Source of the DNA: JAOUEA01 sp963797635
GTDB taxonomy: Bacteria; Actinomycetota; UBA4738; HRBIN12
DNA length: 64,000 nucleotides
Direction: 5' to 3'
Assembly (NCBI GenBank): GCA_963797635.1
Contig: CAWCPZ010000003.1
Coordinates: 142,637 to 206,636, forward strand
Of the stretch, positions 46,819-56,450 are shown one piece after another. A program made the translations under genes and the position numbers. The notes below the pieces were generated by a model. The model worked only from the letters and a program-made list of their open reading frames with translations. It made no database searches and was not told where the DNA came from. Each line of letters starts with the position of its first letter. Within the stretch, counting starts at the first letter, position 1.

Positions 46819-47313
46819 GGGAGTGGCCGCACCATCAGGACCGGCGTATCGCCGTCGTCGCCCCAGTAGCCGGCGAAATCCCGGGCCTCGACGAACCCGG
46901 CCGACCGGTAGAACGCCCGCGTGGCGTCGTAGCCATCCTCGATGTCATCGGGGCCGTCGCTCGAGGAGACCGTGAGCGCGATCAGCAGGCGCCGGCCCTC
47001 GGCGTGCATCCTGTGTCGCGAGTTCCTCGACGAGCCTCGTGCCCACCCCGCGGCCACGCCGATCGGCGTGGACGGCCAGCCAGGTGATCTCCGCCGACCC
47101 GTCGAAGCGGCGCGCGAACGTGCAGAAGCCCACGACGGCGTCCTCCTGTTCGGCCACCAACCCGGGTTCGCTCCGCACCGCGACGGCGCAGTCCGCGCGT
47201 CCCTGCTCCAGACCGAAGTGGTAGGGCAGGCTCAGGACGATGGCGTCGCACGCATCGGCGTCACCGGGCGCGAGGTCGCGGATCAGCCAGGCCTCAGCGT
47301 GTGATCGGCTCAT
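46815..47313 (-). CDS. GNAT acetyltransferase, frame broken
   Basis: About 166 residues. The acetyl-CoA-binding stretch is ITWLAVHADRRGRGVGTRLV, followed after a frame change near 47005 (one extra base) by RLLIALTVSSSDGPDDIE and RAFYRSAGFVEARDF, which complete the GNAT fold. First gene of the minus-strand operon, overlapping the kinase by four bases. Amino sugars are typical GNAT substrates, so an N-acetylation step beside an amino-sugar kinase is possible, but nothing in the sequence proves it. Confidence 0.8.
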
Positions 47314-47326
47314 CGTGTGACATCGC

Positions 47327-48628
47327 TCACCGCGTGACCGGCTCGCCGGTCACCGCCACGCGCTCGATCAGGTCGGCGCCGTTGACCCGCCCGGGGTCGG
47401 CCCGGATCACCTCGGCGTTGCGTGCCATCGTGGCGTGCAGCGCGTCGTCACCGAGCAACCGGTTCACCGCGGCCACCAGTTCCTCGTCGGTCCAGTCGTA
47501 GGTGGCGAGCCGCTCCCCGAAGCCGGTCTCCCGCAGGCGTTGGGCGTTGTCGTACTGGTCCCAGAACAGCGGCAGCCCGATCATCGGCAACCCGAAGTGG
47601 AACCCCTCGCACACCGTGTTGTTGCCGCCATGGGTGATCAACAGATCGCACTGCGGCAGGATCGAGGGCTGCGGCAGGAACTGGTCGCCGTACATGTTCG
47701 GGCCCAGCGACATCTGGTCCTTCAGCGGGCCCATCGACACGATCGTGCGGTGCTCCGTCGTGGCCATCGCATCGATCAGGCGCTGCATCAGCCCGACGTC
47801 CATGCACCCGAGCGAGCCCAGTGACAGGTAGACGACCTTGCCGTGGCCCGGCACCATCGCGTCGACATCGAACGGCTCCTCGGTCGTGCGCACCGTCGAG
47901 TTCAGCCGGTGCCAGGTGGGATCGAGCGGGACCGACCGGGGATAGTCGGCCGCCTCGGGGAACAGGTAGAGGTTGCACCAGGGGGAGTTCGTGTTGAACT
48001 CATCGATGGGACACGGCGCCACACCCACCGAGGCGCGGAAGTCGTTGTGCTCGGCCAGCAGCGACTCGTGTTGGCGGTGGTACTCGTCCTTGAACGCCTG
48101 CCACTCGCTCCGATCGTCGATCGGCAGCCCGCTCAGCACGGGCGGCAGGTCGGCATCACGCATCTCCAAGGGGTTGGCCGAGACGAACCGTACCCACGGC
48201 GCGCCCGCCAGTTCGACCGAGGGATAGCCGGTGACGTTGTCCGTGCACACCACGTCGGGCCGGATGTCGTCCCAGATCTCCATGATCCGACCGTGCGAGT
48301 ACTGCTCGCCGGCCACCAACGCCTCCCAGATCGGCTTCGTCACCGTCTCGATCTGCTCGATCGTGGGCTTGCGGAACTCCGGCGCGGTCACCCGGATGAA
48401 CTCGGCCCAGGGGTCGGCCGTGGGGTCGGCGTTCTCCTCCGGCGGCGCCATCCGCATCATGCGTTCTTCGAACCCGCGCTTGACCAGCTCGCCCTCGAAC
48501 GATTCGTCCACGACGAACACGATCCGGTGGCCGCGTTCGGCCAGCACGTTGGCGATCGCGACGCAGTTGTTGGTGGGGCCCCAGGCGCCGGGTTCGGGGA
48601 AGAAGGCGATGGTCTTGGGATCGCTCAT
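47327..48628 (-). CDS. UDP-glycosyltransferase, GT1/MGT-like
   Basis: 433 residues, GT-B fold. The N-terminus IAFFPEPGAWGPTNNCVAIA gives the acceptor-domain start with a Gly-rich loop. The C-terminal donor-binding block is CDLLITHGGNNTVCEGFHFG followed by LPLFWDQYDNAQRLRETGFG, with the conserved His, Glu and Asp-Gln pair of GT1 enzymes. Substrates are unknown; relatives glycosylate macrolides, terpenoids or carotenoids. The ATG at 48628 is preceded by GAGAGGAGCC. It lies downstream of the amine oxidase gene on the same strand. Confidence 0.9.
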   Translation of the reverse strand: MSDPKTIAFFPEPGAWGPTNNCVAIANVLAERGHRIVFVVDESFEGELVKRGFEERMMRMAPPEENADPTADPWAEFIRVTAPEFRKPTIEQIETVTKPIWEALVAGEQYSHGRIMEIWDDIRPDVVCTDNVTGYPSVELAGAPWVRFVSANPLEMRDADLPPVLSGLPIDDRSEWQAFKDEYHRQHESLLAEHNDFRASVGVAPCPIDEFNTNSPWCNLYLFPEAADYPRSVPLDPTWHRLNSTVRTTEEPFDVDAMVPGHGKVVYLSLGSLGCMDVGLMQRLIDAMATTEHRTIVSMGPLKDQMSLGPNMYGDQFLPQPSILPQCDLLITHGGNNTVCEGFHFGLPMIGLPLFWDQYDNAQRLRETGFGERLATYDWTDEELVAAVNRLLGDDALHATMARNAEVIRADPGRVNGADLIERVAVTGEPVTR

Positions 48629-48723
48629 GCCGGGTGGCTCCTCTCGTTCGTCGAGGCCGATGCGCGCCATGCGCCGGGACTATGCCACAGGCGGTGTGAG
48701 GGCGCTGCGGGTCGCGGCCGCGC

Positions 48724-50052
48724 TCAAGCTCCGGCGAGGATCTGCGCGGCGGCGCGTCGTCCGCTCTCCACCGCGCCTTCGACGTAGCCGCACACGGTGG
48801 CGACGTGTTCGCCTGCCAGGCGCACGCGGCCGTGCACCGCTCGCAGCGCACGCCAGTAGGCCGTGACCTGGCCCGGGTTCCACACCGAGAACGACCCGCC
48901 GATGTAGGGCTCCAGGCACCACGCCTGCGAGGATCCGTCGCCCAGGCCCGGCGCCATGGACGGCACCATGGCCGCGACCTCGCGTCGGACCTCCGCCACG
49001 CGATCCTGTTCGCCCGGGGCTCTGCGGACGAGCTCGCGGGCCGCTTCGCCGCCGACGTACGCGTCGAGCACCGCCGATCCCCCGGGTTGGTCCTCGGTGG
49101 CGTCGTAGAGCCGCTGCAGGGACCGATGCGACACCGCCCACACGAACGGCGGCCTCGACGAGGCGCGCACGAAGGTCTTCACCACGGCCCCCAGTCCGAC
49201 CTCGGCGATCCCCCGTCCGAACGCGCCGTCGAACGCCGGCGTCACCTCGACGTCACGCAGCGACGGGAGCGGGCAGGCCAGCACCGCCTGTGCCGCCTCC
49301 ACGGTGCCGGCGGAGGTGATGACGCGCACCGAACGATCGTCCTGCTCCAACCGCACCAGCGGTTGATCGGTCCGCAGGACCTCACCGAGGTCGCCGGCGA
49401 TCGCCTCCACCAGTCGCGACAAGCCACCCTCGACCCGCTGGGAGCGGACCTCGGCCACCCGGGCCTCGTCGGCGAGCGCCACGGCGTGTTGCTGCGCGAT
49501 GAACAACACGGAGGCCTCGTCGGGCCGGCACGTGTATTCGAACGCCATCTCCCGATCGAGCAGGAACCGCGCGGTCTCCCCGAGGTCGGCCTCGTCGAAC
49601 AGGTCGGCGATCGAGCGGGCGTCCACCGCGGCGGCCTCGGGGTGGGCCGCCGGATCCGCCGGGTCGGCGATGCCCGCCGCCACCGTGTCGATCAGCTCGT
49701 CGAACCGGGCGAGTTCGGCCGTCACCCGGTCGTCGGCCGCCCATGCGTCGACCGCTGGATGCAGACCGCCCTCGTCCTCGACCCAGCCGGCCTCCCTCGC
49801 CCACCAGGGCGCCCCGTCGCCGATCGTCTTCAGGCCGAAGCGGGCCAGGAGGGCATGCACCTGGTCGTGCGAGGTGTCGATCCACTCGCCACCGGCCTCG
49901 ACCCACCGCCCATCGGGGAAGGTCAGGGTGCGGACCCGGCCGCCGGGGCGGGAGGAGGCCTCGACCAGGACGACGTCGGCCCCGGCGTCACGGAGGTCGA
50001 GCGCGCACGAGAGGCCCGCCATGCCCGCGCCCACGATCACCACATCCGCCAT
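48724..50052 (-). CDS. FAD-dependent flavin amine oxidase family protein
   Basis: 442 residues. Dinucleotide-binding start MADVVIVGAGMAGLSCALDL with the second FAD motif LVEASSRPGGRVRTLTFPDG; the C-terminal FAD block is GRVRLAGEHVATVCGYVEGA followed by VESGRRAA. QRVEGGLSRLVEAIAGDLGE and AYVGGEAARELVRR are typical of monoamine-oxidase-like enzymes. No signal peptide, so probably cytosolic; the substrate could be an amine, a polyamine or a carotenoid precursor. Start ATG 50052; longer upstream in-frame starts add unconserved residues. Confidence 0.9.
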   Translation of the reverse strand: MADVVIVGAGMAGLSCALDLRDAGADVVLVEASSRPGGRVRTLTFPDGRWVEAGGEWIDTSHDQVHALLARFGLKTIGDGAPWWAREAGWVEDEGGLHPAVDAWAADDRVTAELARFDELIDTVAAGIADPADPAAHPEAAAVDARSIADLFDEADLGETARFLLDREMAFEYTCRPDEASVLFIAQQHAVALADEARVAEVRSQRVEGGLSRLVEAIAGDLGEVLRTDQPLVRLEQDDRSVRVITSAGTVEAAQAVLACPLPSLRDVEVTPAFDGAFGRGIAEVGLGAVVKTFVRASSRPPFVWAVSHRSLQRLYDATEDQPGGSAVLDAYVGGEAARELVRRAPGEQDRVAEVRREVAAMVPSMAPGLGDGSSQAWCLEPYIGGSFSVWNPGQVTAYWRALRAVHGRVRLAGEHVATVCGYVEGAVESGRRAAAQILAGA

Positions 50053-50164
50053 GTCGGCGCACTGTATCGGAGCCGCAGCCTCGAACGACGTCCTCACGCA
50101 CCGCCTCGCGAACCCGTACCATGGGCGGGTCGTTGCCCACCCCCCGTCCCACCAGGAGGCTCCG

Positions 50165-51747
50165 TTGCCCGCATCCGTTCGTGCCCTGACGCATCGCCGT
50201 GGTCCGTTGGCTCTGGCGGTGGTCCTGGCGATCATGGCGATGTCCGTCACCCTTCCCCATGCGGGCGCCCAGACCGCGGCCACCGCGGTGGTGGAGCCCG
50301 CCACCCCCGATCTGATCGCGTCGGCCGTCGACCGCGGCGAGATCACCGAGGCGCAGGGCGCGCTGTTCCTGTCCTACGCCTTCACCGCGCCCGACCAGGT
50401 TCCCGAGGCCTACCGGAGCAGCACGCCGTGGAGCGGCACCCTCCCGCTGTTGGAGCTCAAGCGCACGCTGAAGCGACTGGGTGCGGTGCCGGCCGCGGCC
50501 GAGGCCCGTTCCGTGCTTGCGCGCCACGTCATTCGATTGCTCCAGCTTCCACGCGAGCAGGCCCAACACGAAGTCCACCGCACACTTCTACCTGCAGTAC
50601 AAGAACTCCTCGCTCAAGGGCCTCACGGTGAAGCCAGTACGGTTCGGCGCTCGAGACCACGTGGAACACGGAGATCGGCGACTTCGGCTGGGCCCGCCCC
50701 CCGAAGGACCCGGTGTCGAACCCGCCGGGCGGACGCTACCCGGTGCGCATCGAGAGCCTGGGCTCGGGCTTGTACGGCTTCGTCACGGGCACCCACTACG
50801 CCGCGCACAAGAACAACCCCGCCACCCCCTGGAACGACCGGGACGCGATCGCCTCGTGCATGGTGCTGAACCAGAACTTCGGCCCCTTCCCGGGCACCCC
50901 CACGGATGCGATGCGGGCCACCGTGGCGCATGAGTTCAACCACTCGATCCAGTTCGGCTACGGAGCGCTCACCGGCTTCGGCAGCGTCGACTCGGTCTTC
51001 GTCGAAGGCGGCGCCACCTGGATGGAGGACGAGGTCTTCGACACCTCCAACGACAACTACAACTACCTGTGGCCCAGCTTCACGACGCCGATGGGCAAGT
51101 ACGCCAAGTCCCCCTACCCGTACTGGATCGTGTTCCGCGCCATGACCGAACCGTTCGGCACCGGCAACGCGAACGGCGGGGAGCACGATCTTCCAGACGT
51201 TCTGGGAGGAGCTCTCCAAGGGCGACTCGACGAACCTGCAGGCGATGAACAAGGGCTTCGCAGACGAAGGGTTCCTCCCTCGCTGAGGCCTACCACGACG
51301 CCTCGATCGCGCTGCGCTTCCTGCGGAACTGCTCGAGCACCGCCGAGCCCGTACTGCCTGGAGGAAGGCCCCGCCTACGCCGCGACCTTCGCCGGCCCGA
51401 ACGACGACCTGTTCAACCTCGGCGCCTCCGACAGCGACACCGGCCGTCAGATCGCCAACGACTTCGCCCTCAACTGGGTGGGCCTGCCGACCGTGAGCGG
51501 TCTCGACCTGTCGGTGACCCACCAGGGCGGCACGGGCCTCCTCGAGGTCAGCATCGCCTGCCGAACCGGCAACGCGGTGACGGTCACGTCCGTGGGTCGC
51601 GCCACCCCCGCCGATCCGGTCGCGTCGGTGACCGGCTACGACGGGTCGGGCTGCGACGAGGTCTCCGCGGTCATCTCGAACGTGAAGATGACGTCGGCCT
51701 CACCGTCGTCGGTGACCAAGACCACCTACGACATCGAGACCAGCTGA
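50165..51747 (+). CDS. Secreted zinc metalloprotease (M6-like), TTG start, five frame breaks
   Basis: About 526 residues. Translation probably starts at TTG 50165, preceded at good distance by AGGAGG. Signal peptide ALAVVLAIMAMSVTLPHAGA. The zinc site is VAHEFNHSIQFGYG (HExxH), with a candidate third ligand Glu in VFVEGGATWMEDEVFD; this layout resembles immune-inhibitor-A/M6-like and gluzincin peptidases. Five frame changes (near 50570, 50640, 51185, 51272 and 51345) are each equivalent to one extra base. The C-terminus is a beta-rich domain (LDLSVTHQGGTGLLEVSIAC). It is divergent from the amine oxidase gene. Confidence 0.75.
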
Positions 51748-51762
51748 GGCGATCCGCTCGGC

Positions 51763-52713
51763 TCAGGCCTGTCCGAGGGGATCGTTGGACAGATCGCCGC
51801 GGACGGGCCCGAGCGGTTCGCCGAGCCTGGCGGCGACGCGATCCAGCCGCTCGAGGTGCGTGTAGATGTCCTCGCGCTTCTGCTTCGCCTCGTCGCTGAG
51901 CCCCTCGATGTCGGCGAGCCGCCAGTGGTTGTCCAGCACCGGTCGCAACACCTGGTCGAGGTGGATGCGCAGGTTGTAGATGCCGGCCTGAGCCATGGCC
52001 TTGGCCTTCTCGCGGAACCCGGGGATCCCCGCCCCCGGCATCGCGAAGTTCGTGATCTGACGGTGCATCGCCTCGACCATGGCCGAGGGGTTCATCTGGA
52101 TCGCCTGCACGGCCATGTCCCGGTAGAAGACGTAGTGCAGGTTCTCGTCGGTGGCCACCCGTGAGCACAGCTTCTCCGCCGTCTCGTCGTCGGTGATGGC
52201 ACCGGTGTTGCGGTGGGAGATGCGGGTCGCCAGCTCCTGCAGCGTGGTGAACACCACGCCGTCGAGCGGCCCTTGCTCGGCGAACTCCGGGTACCACCCG
52301 CGCAGCGCCTGATCCATGCGCCCCTGTTCGAGCGCCTTGGGATCGCATCCGCGCGTCACGGTGAGGTAGTCGCGGATCACGATCGCGTGACGACCTTCCT
52401 CCGCGGTCCAGCGGCGGACCCACTCGCCCCACGCCTCTTCCTCGCCGAAGGTCCGCCACAACGCCAGGTGGTAGTAGGGCAGGTTGTCCTCGGTGAGCAG
52501 GTTGATCTCCAACGCCGTCTGCGCGATGTCGGGCAGCCGCGAGTCCTCGGGGCGCCATGGCTCCTTCACGAAGTTCCGCCCCTCTTCGTACGGGACGTAG
52601 TCGTGCGGGAACCATTCGTTGGCGGCACCGACATGCCGATCGAGGGACTTCTCGACCAACGGCATGAGCTCGTGGAGCACGACTTCGTCAGATACGGGGC
52701 GGGATTTCGTCAT
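51763..52713 (-). CDS. Acyl-ACP desaturase (ferritin-like diiron)
   Basis: 316 residues, soluble stearoyl-ACP-desaturase family (like mycobacterial DesA). The diiron ligands are in TALEINLLTEDNLPYYHLAL, RRWTAEEGRHAIVIRDYL and SRVATDENLHYVFYRDMA (two Glu/Asp-x2-His pairs). It would put a double bond into ACP-bound fatty acids, needing ferredoxin or another electron donor. ATG at 52713 with GGAG eight bases upstream. It is divergent from the COG2907-DUF1365-CFA operon, whose CFA-type enzyme uses unsaturated acyl chains, so the unit fits a lipid-modification pathway. Confidence 0.92.
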   Translation of the reverse strand: MTKSRPVSDEVVLHELMPLVEKSLDRHVGAANEWFPHDYVPYEEGRNFVKEPWRPEDSRLPDIAQTALEINLLTEDNLPYYHLALWRTFGEEEAWGEWVRRWTAEEGRHAIVIRDYLTVTRGCDPKALEQGRMDQALRGWYPEFAEQGPLDGVVFTTLQELATRISHRNTGAITDDETAEKLCSRVATDENLHYVFYRDMAVQAIQMNPSAMVEAMHRQITNFAMPGAGIPGFREKAKAMAQAGIYNLRIHLDQVLRPVLDNHWRLADIEGLSDEAKQKREDIYTHLERLDRVAARLGEPLGPVRGDLSNDPLGQA

Positions 52714-52734
52714 GTGCAGATCTCCTCGGTGTGT

Positions 52735-52774
52735 CCGACCCAAGGTCGGTCCGGTTGCACAGGTTCTGCACCGG
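52735..52774. promoter_or_regulatory. Inverted repeats in the desaturase/COG2907 divergent gap
   Basis: CCGACC-CAA-GGTCGG (52735-52749) is a perfect repeat, and CCGGTTGCAC...GTTCTGCACCGG (52751-52774) an imperfect one next to it. Both lie 20-60 bases upstream of the desaturase ATG and could be regulator sites for both directions. Confidence 0.45.
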
Positions 52775-52942
52775 AACCTCTGCACGTCCTCTGGCAGGCT
52801 TGCGGTCCGGCCAAATGGGCCAGGCTGCGCCCCTTCCAGGGTACCTCGCCTGAGACCGGTACGCCGCAGGTGTGCACACGACGGCGCGAGCCATCCAGGA
52901 CCGGGCAGCGTGCGAACAGGTGGGGATGGGAGCGAACCGAAC

Positions 52943-54250
52943 GTGAAGATCGCGGTGGTCGGCAGCGGCGTCTCGGGCCTCGGGGCCGCGTGGGCGCTCT
53001 CGCGCACGCACGATGTCACCGTGTTCGAGGCCGGCACGTCGCTGGGCGGTCACGCCAACACGGCGATGGTCACCGACGGCGGACGGGCGATCCCGGTGGA
53101 CACCGGGTTCATCGTCTACAACGAGCGGAACTACCCGCATCTCGTCCGCCTGTTCCGCGCCCTGGGGGTTCGAACCGAGGCCAGCGACATGTCCTTCTCG
53201 GTGTCGGTCGATCGCGGGGCCTTCGAGTACCAGGCGCGCGCCACCGGCCTGCTGGCGCAGCCGTCGAACCTCCTGCGGCCCTCCTATCTGCGCATGGCCG
53301 CCGAGATCGTCCGCTTCACGCGCGAGGCGAAGGCGCTCGCGGGTTCCGGCGCTGCCGGCTCGACCGCCGAGTTCCTCGAGCGAGGCGGGTACTCCCGCGC
53401 GTTCCGCGATGACTTCCTCCTGCCGATGGTGGCGTGCATCTGGTCCTCACGGCTCGACCAGATGCTGTCCTATCCCGCCGCCACGATGGCCGCGTTCCTC
53501 GACAACCACGGATTGCTCGATCTGCGCGACCGGCCCCAGTGGCGCACGGTCGCCGGTGGCAGCCGCGAGTACGTCCGGCGCATCGAGGCCGGCCTGGCCG
53601 ACGTGCGGCTCCGCACCCCCGTGGCATCGGTGCTGCGGATCCCCGACGGGGTGATCGTGCGCACGGCCGGCGCCGGCGAGCGGTTCGATCACGTGGTGAT
53701 GGCCACCCACGCCGACACCACGCTCCAGCTGCTCGGCGCCGACGCCTCGGCCGATGAGCGGAGCGTGCTGAGCACCTTCCGCTACCAGGAGAACCGTGCC
53801 GTCCTGCACCGTGACCCCTCGCTGATGCCCGTGCGCCGCCGGGCGTGGTCCAGCTGGAACTACCTGGCGCAGGGTCGTCGCACGCCCGATGCCGAGCGCC
53901 GTGTGTCGCTCACCTACTGGATGAACCGGCTCCAGAACCTGCGGACCGACCGCCCGGTGCTGGTGACCCTGAACCCGACCCACGAGCCGAGGGACGCCGT
54001 GGCCGAGACCGTCTACCACCACCCGCAGTACGACGGCGACGCGGTCGAGGCGCAGCGGCGGATCCCCGCGCTCCAGGGCGTGGACCGAACGTGGTTCGCC
54101 GGCAGCTACACGGGGTTCGGCTTCCACGAGGACGGGCTCCGTTCGGGGCTGCGTGTGGCGGCCGCGCTGGGCTCACCCGCACCGTGGTGGCGAGACGAGA
54201 TCGAGCACAGCACCCATGACGAGCGACAGCCCGTCACGATCGGAGGCTGA
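52943..54250 (+). CDS. COG2907-type FAD/NAD(P)-binding oxidoreductase
   Basis: 435 residues. Rossmann FAD-binding start MKIAVVGSGVSGLGAAWALS, second motif VFEAGTSLGGHANTAM and VDTGFIVYNERNYPHLVRLF are signatures of the COG2907 group. The C-terminal FAD region is TWFAGSYTGFGFHEDGLRSG. Homologues are almost always next to DUF1365 and CFA-synthase genes, as here. The reaction is not known to me; an oxidation or reduction of a modified acyl chain is likely. GTG start at 52943 behind GGGATGGGAGCG. Confidence 0.88.
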   Translation: MKIAVVGSGVSGLGAAWALSRTHDVTVFEAGTSLGGHANTAMVTDGGRAIPVDTGFIVYNERNYPHLVRLFRALGVRTEASDMSFSVSVDRGAFEYQARATGLLAQPSNLLRPSYLRMAAEIVRFTREAKALAGSGAAGSTAEFLERGGYSRAFRDDFLLPMVACIWSSRLDQMLSYPAATMAAFLDNHGLLDLRDRPQWRTVAGGSREYVRRIEAGLADVRLRTPVASVLRIPDGVIVRTAGAGERFDHVVMATHADTTLQLLGADASADERSVLSTFRYQENRAVLHRDPSLMPVRRRAWSSWNYLAQGRRTPDAERRVSLTYWMNRLQNLRTDRPVLVTLNPTHEPRDAVAETVYHHPQYDGDAVEAQRRIPALQGVDRTWFAGSYTGFGFHEDGLRSGLRVAAALGSPAPWWRDEIEHSTHDERQPVTIGG

Positions 54251-54257
54251 GCCGGCG

Positions 54258-55166
54258 ATGGGTGCGGCCGTCGATCCCGGGACCGAGCGAGGCGGCGGCT
54301 TCCGGTTGCCCCTCGGCGGCGCCTCCGGGCTCTATCGCGGCCGGGTGATGCATCAGCGATCCTTCCCCCGAAGCCATCGCCTGTCCTACGGCGTCTGGTA
54401 CCTGCTCGCCGACCTCGACGAGCTGCCCCGCCTCGACCGCACGACCCCCGGCTTCACCTACAACCGTCCCGGCCCGGTCAGCTTCTGGGACCGCGACCAC
54501 GGATCGCGCGACGGCGCTCCGTTGCGTCCGTGGATCGAAGGGCGCCTGGCGGAGGCCGGCGTCGACCTCGAGGGTGGACCGATCCGCGTGCTGTCGTTCC
54601 CACGCGTGTTCGGCTACGGCTTCAACCCGATCTGCGTCTGGTGGTGCCACGGTCCGGCCGGCGACCTGCGCGCGATCCTCTACGAGGTCTCGAACACGTT
54701 CGGCGAGTGGCACGACTACCTGGTGCCGGTCCGGCCCGAGGACGTGATCGCGAACGGGCGGGGCGCTTCGGTGCGCACGGTGTTCGCGAAGGAGCTCTAC
54801 GTCTCGCCGTTCATCGACATGGAGGCCACCTACGACTTCACCACGCGCGAACCCGACGACCGGGTCTCGGTGGTGGTGCGCGAATCCACGCCGGGCGGCC
54901 GGGTCCTGATCGCCACGCTGGGCGCGCGCCGGCTTCCCCTCACGGGGCGCACGCTCCTCACGACGCTCCTGCGGTTCCCGCTGGTCACCCTGAAGGTGAT
55001 CGGCGGGATCCATTGGGAGGCGTGGAAGCTCTGGCGCAAGGGCGCTCCGTTCCGACGTCGCGGCCTGCCGCCTGCCGCCCCGGTGTCGATCGTCGGTCCG
55101 CGTGCTCCGGAGGTGACCGAAGGGGCTACCGCGCAAGTCCTCTCCAGGGGTAGGGTTCGGACATGA
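54258..55166 (+). CDS. DUF1365 family protein
   Basis: 302 residues. Characteristic DUF1365 blocks: SGLYRGRVMHQRSFPRSHRL, LSYGVWYLLADLDEL, VLSFPRVFGYGFNPICVWW, YEVSNTFGEWHDYLVPV, ELYVSPFIDMEATYDFTT. The function of the family is unknown; it occurs with COG2907 and CFA-type enzymes. A GGAGG 11 bases upstream supports ATG 54258; ATG 54216 would overlap the previous gene by 35 bases. The stop overlaps the CFA-synthase start (ATGA). Confidence 0.88.
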   Translation: MGAAVDPGTERGGGFRLPLGGASGLYRGRVMHQRSFPRSHRLSYGVWYLLADLDELPRLDRTTPGFTYNRPGPVSFWDRDHGSRDGAPLRPWIEGRLAEAGVDLEGGPIRVLSFPRVFGYGFNPICVWWCHGPAGDLRAILYEVSNTFGEWHDYLVPVRPEDVIANGRGASVRTVFAKELYVSPFIDMEATYDFTTREPDDRVSVVVRESTPGGRVLIATLGARRLPLTGRTLLTTLLRFPLVTLKVIGGIHWEAWKLWRKGAPFRRRGLPPAAPVSIVGPRAPEVTEGATAQVLSRGRVRT

Positions 55167-56362
55167 GCGGCACGCTGGGCGGCGCCCTCGAGCGCCGGTT
55201 GCTCTCCATCGTCGGCGGCACGATCCGGGTCGGCCGGCTCACCGTGAGCCTGCCCGACGGCACGGAGCGGGAGTTCCGCGGCCGCTTCGACGGGCCCGAG
55301 GCCCACGTCGATCTCCACGACTGGCGCCTGCTTCGACGGCTCACGTCCACCGGGGCGATCGGACTGGCCGACGGCTACGTCGCGGGCGAGTACGACTCCC
55401 CCGACCTGTCCGCCTTCCTGGAACTCGCGGCCTGGCACCTGGAACCCGCCTACCGCTACGAGGTGCCGGGGTGGCTCTACGCCGTCGGACGAACCGCGTG
55501 GAAGCTGCTCGGTGCATCGGCGAAACCGCGTGGCCCGCTGCAGGACATCGTGCAGCACTACGACCTGGGCAACGACTTCTACGAGGCCTGGCTCGACGAG
55601 ACGATGACCTACAGCTCGGCCGTCTTCGCCGACGAGCGCATGACCCTGGCCGAGGCGCAGGCCGAGAAGTACCGGCGGCTCGCCGCCGCGACGGGGATCG
55701 GGCCCGGGGACCACGTGCTCGAGATCGGGTCGGGCTGGGGTGGGTTCGCCGCGGTGCTGGCCGACGAGATCGGCTGCCACGTCACCACGATCACCGTCTC
55801 CAAGCAGCAGCATGACCACGTCGAGAAGCTGATCGCCGATCGCGGGCTCGCCGATCGCGTGCAGGCCCAGCTCCGGGACTTCCGGGACGTGCGCGGCGAC
55901 TACGACCACATCGTCTCGGTGGAGATGATGGAGTCGATCCCCGCATCGTTGTGGTCACCCTTCTTCGGACAGCTCCGGTCGCTCACGAAACCGGGAGGCA
56001 CGATCGGCCTGCAGCTGATCGAGGTGGCCGAGCATCACTGGTCGATCTCGGACACGAACCTCGACTTCGTGCGCCGCTACATCTTCCCCGGCGGCCAGGT
56101 GCCGTCCGAACCGGTGCTGCGCGACCTCGCTTCGGCGTTCGGTCTGCGCTGGCGGGCGAACCGGGAGTACGGCCAGGACTACGCGCGCACCCTCCGCGCC
56201 TGGCTCGCCGGTTTCGACGCCGCCTGGCCCTCGATCCGAGGGATGAGCGCCGGCTTCGACGACCGGTTCCGGAGGATGTGGCGCTACTACCTCGCGTATT
56301 GCGGCGCAGGGTTCGCGGTGGGCCGGGTCGACGTCAGCCAGATCGTGCTCGAACGCCCCTAG
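55163..56362 (+). CDS. Cyclopropane-fatty-acyl-phospholipid synthase family methyltransferase
   Basis: 399 residues, full length. It methylates or cyclopropanates double bonds of phospholipid acyl chains with S-adenosylmethionine. Signatures: IVQHYDLGNDFYEAWLDETM, TYSSAVFADERMTLAEAQAE, SAM motif HVLEIGSGWGGFAAVLAD (about residue 186), TITVSKQQHDHVEKL, and VSVEMMESIPASLWSPFF. The C-terminal YYLAYCGAGFAVGRVDVSQI is typical. It is last in the COG2907-DUF1365 operon. The product (cyclopropane, 10-methyl or another branched acyl) cannot be told from sequence alone. Confidence 0.93.
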   Translation: MSGTLGGALERRLLSIVGGTIRVGRLTVSLPDGTEREFRGRFDGPEAHVDLHDWRLLRRLTSTGAIGLADGYVAGEYDSPDLSAFLELAAWHLEPAYRYEVPGWLYAVGRTAWKLLGASAKPRGPLQDIVQHYDLGNDFYEAWLDETMTYSSAVFADERMTLAEAQAEKYRRLAAATGIGPGDHVLEIGSGWGGFAAVLADEIGCHVTTITVSKQQHDHVEKLIADRGLADRVQAQLRDFRDVRGDYDHIVSVEMMESIPASLWSPFFGQLRSLTKPGGTIGLQLIEVAEHHWSISDTNLDFVRRYIFPGGQVPSEPVLRDLASAFGLRWRANREYGQDYARTLRAWLAGFDAAWPSIRGMSAGFDDRFRRMWRYYLAYCGAGFAVGRVDVSQIVLERP

Positions 56363-56450
56363 CCCGAACGGACGCACCCGGACGGCCGAACGGCAGTAGT
56401 CACCCCTGGGGGGTCAAGTTGGACCACCCCTGCGACCGATAGAACCCTCC

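Noticed and set aside
50165..51747. Pseudogene call for the broken metalloprotease
   Set aside because: All five frame changes go the same way and the zinc site, signal peptide and C-terminal domain are preserved, so sequencing error is the simpler explanation.
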